NCBI GenBank assembly: GCA_016201275.1
Contig: JACQDB010000118.1
Location: 1 to 64,000 of the forward strand
DNA from: Acidobacteriota bacterium
GTDB taxonomy: Bacteria; Acidobacteriota; Blastocatellia; UBA7656
Direction of reading: 5' to 3'
DNA: 64,000 nt
Shown: positions 60,868 through 64,000 of the stretch, piece by piece
How the letters are laid out: the number at the start of each line of letters is the position of its first letter
Numbering within the stretch: position 1 is the first letter of the stretch
Notes under the pieces: generated by a model
The model's input: only the letters and a program-made list of their open reading frames with translations
What the model was told of the DNA's origin: nothing
The model's database searches: none
Program-made: the position numbers and the translations under genes

Positions 60868-62886
60868 ATGAAAAATATTATCGTCGGCACAGCAGGCCAT
60901 ATTGACCACGGAAAAACCGCTCTGGTGAAAGCCTTGACGGGGGTGGATGCAGACCGCCTCAAGGAAGAGAAGCAACGCGGCATCACCATAGATATAGGCT
61001 TTGCCGATTTGACCATAGGCGAGTTGCAATTCGGTTTTGTAGATGTGCCAGGGCACGAGCGCTTCGTCAAAAATATGCTGGCCGGAGCGCACGGCCTCGA
61101 TTTGGTGATGCTCATCGTCGCGGCGGATGAATCCATCATGCCGCAGACCCGCGAGCATTTTGATATTTGTCGTTTGTTGCAGGTACAAAGCGGATTGGTC
61201 GCTTTGACCAAAGCTGATTTGGTGGATGAAGAACTGCTCGAATTGGCCAGAGCCGAAGTCGAAGATTTCGTGCAAGGTTCATTCCTCGCAGACGCGCCGA
61301 TTATTGCCGTCAGTTCCCGCACCGGCGCGGGACTTGATGAATTAAAAACCGCGCTGGTCAAATTGGCGGCTGACCTGCAGCCCAAAAACCTTACGGCAAC
61401 GCCACGTCTGCCGGTTGACCGCAGCTTTTCTATCAAAGGATTCGGCACTGTGGTGACCGGAACCTTGATTGCCGGAGAGTTGAAAAACGGCGATGAAATC
61501 GAAGTCTTGCCCGAAGGCGCACGCACTCGTGTACGCAATCTGCAAACTCACGGGCGCAACACCGAAGTTGCTCATGCCGGTCAACGCACTGCCGTGAATC
61601 TGCAAGGCATCAGCAAAGAGCAGGCTGAACGCGGCAGCGTATTGACGCTGGTGGGACGCTTGCAAACCACTTCTATGCTTGATGTGCGCCTTGATTTACT
61701 GGCCGGTGCGCCGCGTCCTTTGACGCATCGCGCCCGCGTCCGTTTGCATCATCAAACCCGCGAGGTGATGGCCAGAGTCTCCTTGATGGCGGATAGCGAA
61801 TTGCGGAGAGCGGATTCCCAAGAGCAACCGGGGATTCATCGGCCAACTCCGCAACCGTACAAAAATCATGAAGGTCAAGCCACCATCCGTCATTCGCTAT
61901 CCGCCATAGAGGGGATTGCGCCGGGCGCTAGTGATTACGTGCAACTGCGGCTTGAAGAACCGATAGCCGCTTTGCCCGGCGACCGCTTCATCATTCGCAG
62001 TTATTCGCCGCAAATCACTATCGGCGGCGGCGTCATTCTGGATGCGCTGCCGCACAAGCATCGGCTGCGCGAGGCTACGGCGCGAGACTGGTTGGCGCGT
62101 TTAGAAAAGGCCGATAGTTTGCGCGAGCGCGTAGCGATTTTTATAGAGATGGCGGGCGAACAGGCGATGAACGCCAACACGATTGCCGCACGGTCTGGGG
62201 CTACCGATTCGCAGATAGACGAAATTGCCGCCGCCCTGAAAAGCGAAAAGCGCGTTGTCGAAATTTCCAAAGCGCCGCTGCTGTTGATTGCTACGCAAGC
62301 CTATCATCACTTGCTTTCGCAGGTGCAGGCGTTATTGGCCGCGCATCATAAACGCGAGCCTTTATCGTTAGGTGTCGGGCGTGAAGAAGTGCGCGAACGT
62401 CTGTTTGGCGCGCTCCAAGCGGAAATTTTTCGCTCGGTCATCACTCGCCTTGCCGATGAAAAAAAACTGATTGCCGAACGCGATATGCTGCGTCTGACTT
62501 CGCATACGCCCGCCGTCAGCGGCGCGGATGCCGACACCAAACAGGCTCTGGAAGCCGCTTTCAAGGCGGCAGGCTTGCAGGCAGGGACGCTCGAAGAGAT
62601 TGCCGCAGGGTTGAAGTTGCCGGTCACTTTGGCGCGAAAGTTTTATAATCTGTTGTTAGCCGAACGCCGCATCACGCGCATCGGCGATTTTGTTTTCCAT
62701 CAGCAAGTGATCGAAGAATTGAAACAGCGGGTTCGTTCGCAGAAAACCGTCAACCCGAAAATGGATGTTGCCGTGTTCAAGGATTTGACCGGCGGACTGT
62801 CGCGCAAGCACGCAATTCCGTTGTTGGAATTTCTCGACCGCGAACGCATCACGCGGCGCGTCGGCAACGAAAGAGAAATTCTGTAA
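60868..62886 (+). CDS. selB: Selenocysteine-specific translation elongation factor
   Basis: [49 protein letters not shown]-terminal winged-helix region; start refined. Confidence 0.95.
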   Translation: MKNIIVGTAGHIDHGKTALVKALTGVDADRLKEEKQRGITIDIGFADLTIGELQFGFVDVPGHERFVKNMLAGAHGLDLVMLIVAADESIMPQTREHFDICRLLQVQSGLVALTKADLVDEELLELARAEVEDFVQGSFLADAPIIAVSSRTGAGLDELKTALVKLAADLQPKNLTATPRLPVDRSFSIKGFGTVVTGTLIAGELKNGDEIEVLPEGARTRVRNLQTHGRNTEVAHAGQRTAVNLQGISKEQAERGSVLTLVGRLQTTSMLDVRLDLLAGAPRPLTHRARVRLHHQTREVMARVSLMADSELRRADSQEQPGIHRPTPQPYKNHEGQATIRHSLSAIEGIAPGASDYVQLRLEEPIAALPGDRFIIRSYSPQITIGGGVILDALPHKHRLREATARDWLARLEKADSLRERVAIFIEMAGEQAMNANTIAARSGATDSQIDEIAAALKSEKRVVEISKAPLLLIATQAYHHLLSQVQALLAAHHKREPLSLGVGREEVRERLFGALQAEIFRSVITRLADEKKLIAERDMLRLTSHTPAVSGADADTKQALEAAFKAAGLQAGTLEEIAAGLKLPVTLARKFYNLLLAERRITRIGDFVFHQQVIEELKQRVRSQKTVNPKMDVAVFKDLTGGLSRKHAIPLLEFLDRERITRRVGNEREIL

Positions 62887-63012
62887 GGATGGTGGATGAA
62901 ATAAGACGCAATTCTTGAGGTTCAGAGTTACGCCTAAAGGCGTGAGTTGACGCAGACGCTTCACGCCTAAAGGCGTAACTCTAAACTTGCACTTTATTTC
63001 ATCCACCATCCT
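62886..63012. mobile_element. Palindromic element, copy E, different core (AGGATGGTGGATGAAATAA...TTATTTCATCCACCATCCT)
   Basis: Perfect 19-bp TIRs, with inner AGAGTTACGCCTAAAGGCGTGA and ACGCCTAAAGGCGTAACTCT; left end overlaps the selB stop codon. Confidence 0.85.
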
Positions 63013-63068
63013 AAGCGCCAAGCGACGGTCTTCGCCGCAAGAACCAATAAAATTTTTCAAAGGGATTT

Positions 63069-64000
63069 ATGAAACGAAAGCAATTGAAAATCAGCCTTGC
63101 CGTGGTCTTGCTATTAACGCTTGGCGTAATGGCAGCCATTGGCGCGCAAACCAAAACCAGAAGCCAGAGCGCCAAGACCGGCGCGACGACGACTGCCGTT
63201 GCCGATGATAGATTTGCTGCCGCAGAGTTTTTGCAGAAGTGCGCTATGTGTCACAAGGCTGACGGCAAAGGCGGCAACGGGGTTCCCAATTTTACCGATC
63301 CGGCCTTTCACAAGCTTCGCAGCGAGGCGCGTTTGTTGCGCTCCATCACCAACGGGCGCGGCGGTATGCCGTCTTTCAAACAGACCCTCAAGCCGACGCA
63401 GATGAAACAATTGATACATTACATACGCGGGTTTCCGGCGCGTGCGGCGCAGCCTGAAAAGCCTGCGGCTGCGCTTGACGCCAAACCCGCCGCCGCCAAT
63501 GGCGAAGGCTTATTGGAACGCGCTTTGAAAGGGCAGGCGCAGATTATTGACCTGACTCATATCATCAATGACAAGACGCCGACCTTTGGCGGCGAACGCG
63601 ATGCCTTTCGCTACGAAAAACTTTCCGACATAAAAAAAGACGGCTATGCCAGCGGCGCGTTTCGTATGCCGGAACATTTCGGCACGCACATAGATGCGCC
63701 GGGACATTTCATCGTCTGGAAAGAGACCATCGAGCGCGTCAAGGTCAAACGCCTGATTGCTCCGGCGGTGGTTTTAGACATACGCAAACAAGTCGAAGTC
63801 AATGCCGATTATCAATTGAGCGCCGCCGACATCGCCGCGTTTGAAAAGGGCGGCGCGATTCCCGAAGGCGCTGCCGTGTTGTTATTGACGGGCTGGGATA
63901 AACGCTATGCGGAGGCGGAAAAATATCGCAACGCCGATGCCAACGGGGTTCTGCATTTTCCGGGCTTTTCCGAAGAGGCGATTCAATACCTGTTACGCAA
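63069..64000 (+). CDS. Cytochrome c domain fused to cyclase/kynurenine-formamidase-like hydrolase (runs off the window end)
   Basis: Hand-translated: signal peptide, CAMCH heme motif, GGMPSF; then IIDLTHIINDKTPTFGGERDAF...EHFGTHIDAPGHF; absent from ORF track because no stop in window. Confidence 0.85.
   Translation, partial: MKRKQLKISLAVVLLLTLGVMAAIGAQTKTRSQSAKTGATTTAVADDRFAAAEFLQKCAMCHKADGKGGNGVPNFTDPAFHKLRSEARLLRSITNGRGGMPSFKQTLKPTQMKQLIHYIRGFPARAAQPEKPAAALDAKPAAANGEGLLERALKGQAQIIDLTHIINDKTPTFGGERDAFRYEKLSDIKKDGYASGAFRMPEHFGTHIDAPGHFIVWKETIERVKVKRLIAPAVVLDIRKQVEVNADYQLSAADIAAFEKGGAIPEGAAVLLLTGWDKRYAEAEKYRNADANGVLHFPGFSEEAIQYLLR

Overview
About 64 kb of a moderately GC-rich bacterial chromosome. 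It looks like Acidobacteriota (possibly Blastocatellia), judging from the Oar-like carboxypeptidase-regulatory TonB-dependent receptor, the archaeal/fungal-type Asd and the general gene set; this placement is an inference. Core content: a lysine/DAP cluster (aminotransferase, dapD, dapA, dapB, lysC, asd), ppa, proBA, uvrC-uvrA, gmhA, selB and large signalling proteins. Accessory content: an AccI-like restriction-modification (RM) pair translationally coupled to ppa, a second RM pair whose nuclease gene is frameshifted, a MazEF-type toxin-antitoxin pair, an AT-rich toxin/immunity-like island next to a truncated TonB-receptor remnant, and an IS200-like transposase remnant. The most unusual signals are non-coding: (i) six intergenic degenerate arrays, each in strict 7-nt register but each with a different heptamer, several folded as inverted arms and fitted between genes; (ii) a family of about 100-170 bp palindromic elements with termini like GGATGGTGGATGAAAT; (iii) a 284-bp MITE-like element with long terminal inverted repeats and an apparent 8-bp target duplication; (iv) a GCGGTC hairpin family; (v) a 66-bp tandem hairpin array with compensatory stem changes. 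Notable proteins are a zinc ribbon-FHA-MshEN-FHA-TM-propeller protein, a cytochrome c-cyclase fusion running off the window end, and a deoxyhypusine-synthase-like protein beside gmhA and a cupin. No tools were run; family calls are from motif recognition.
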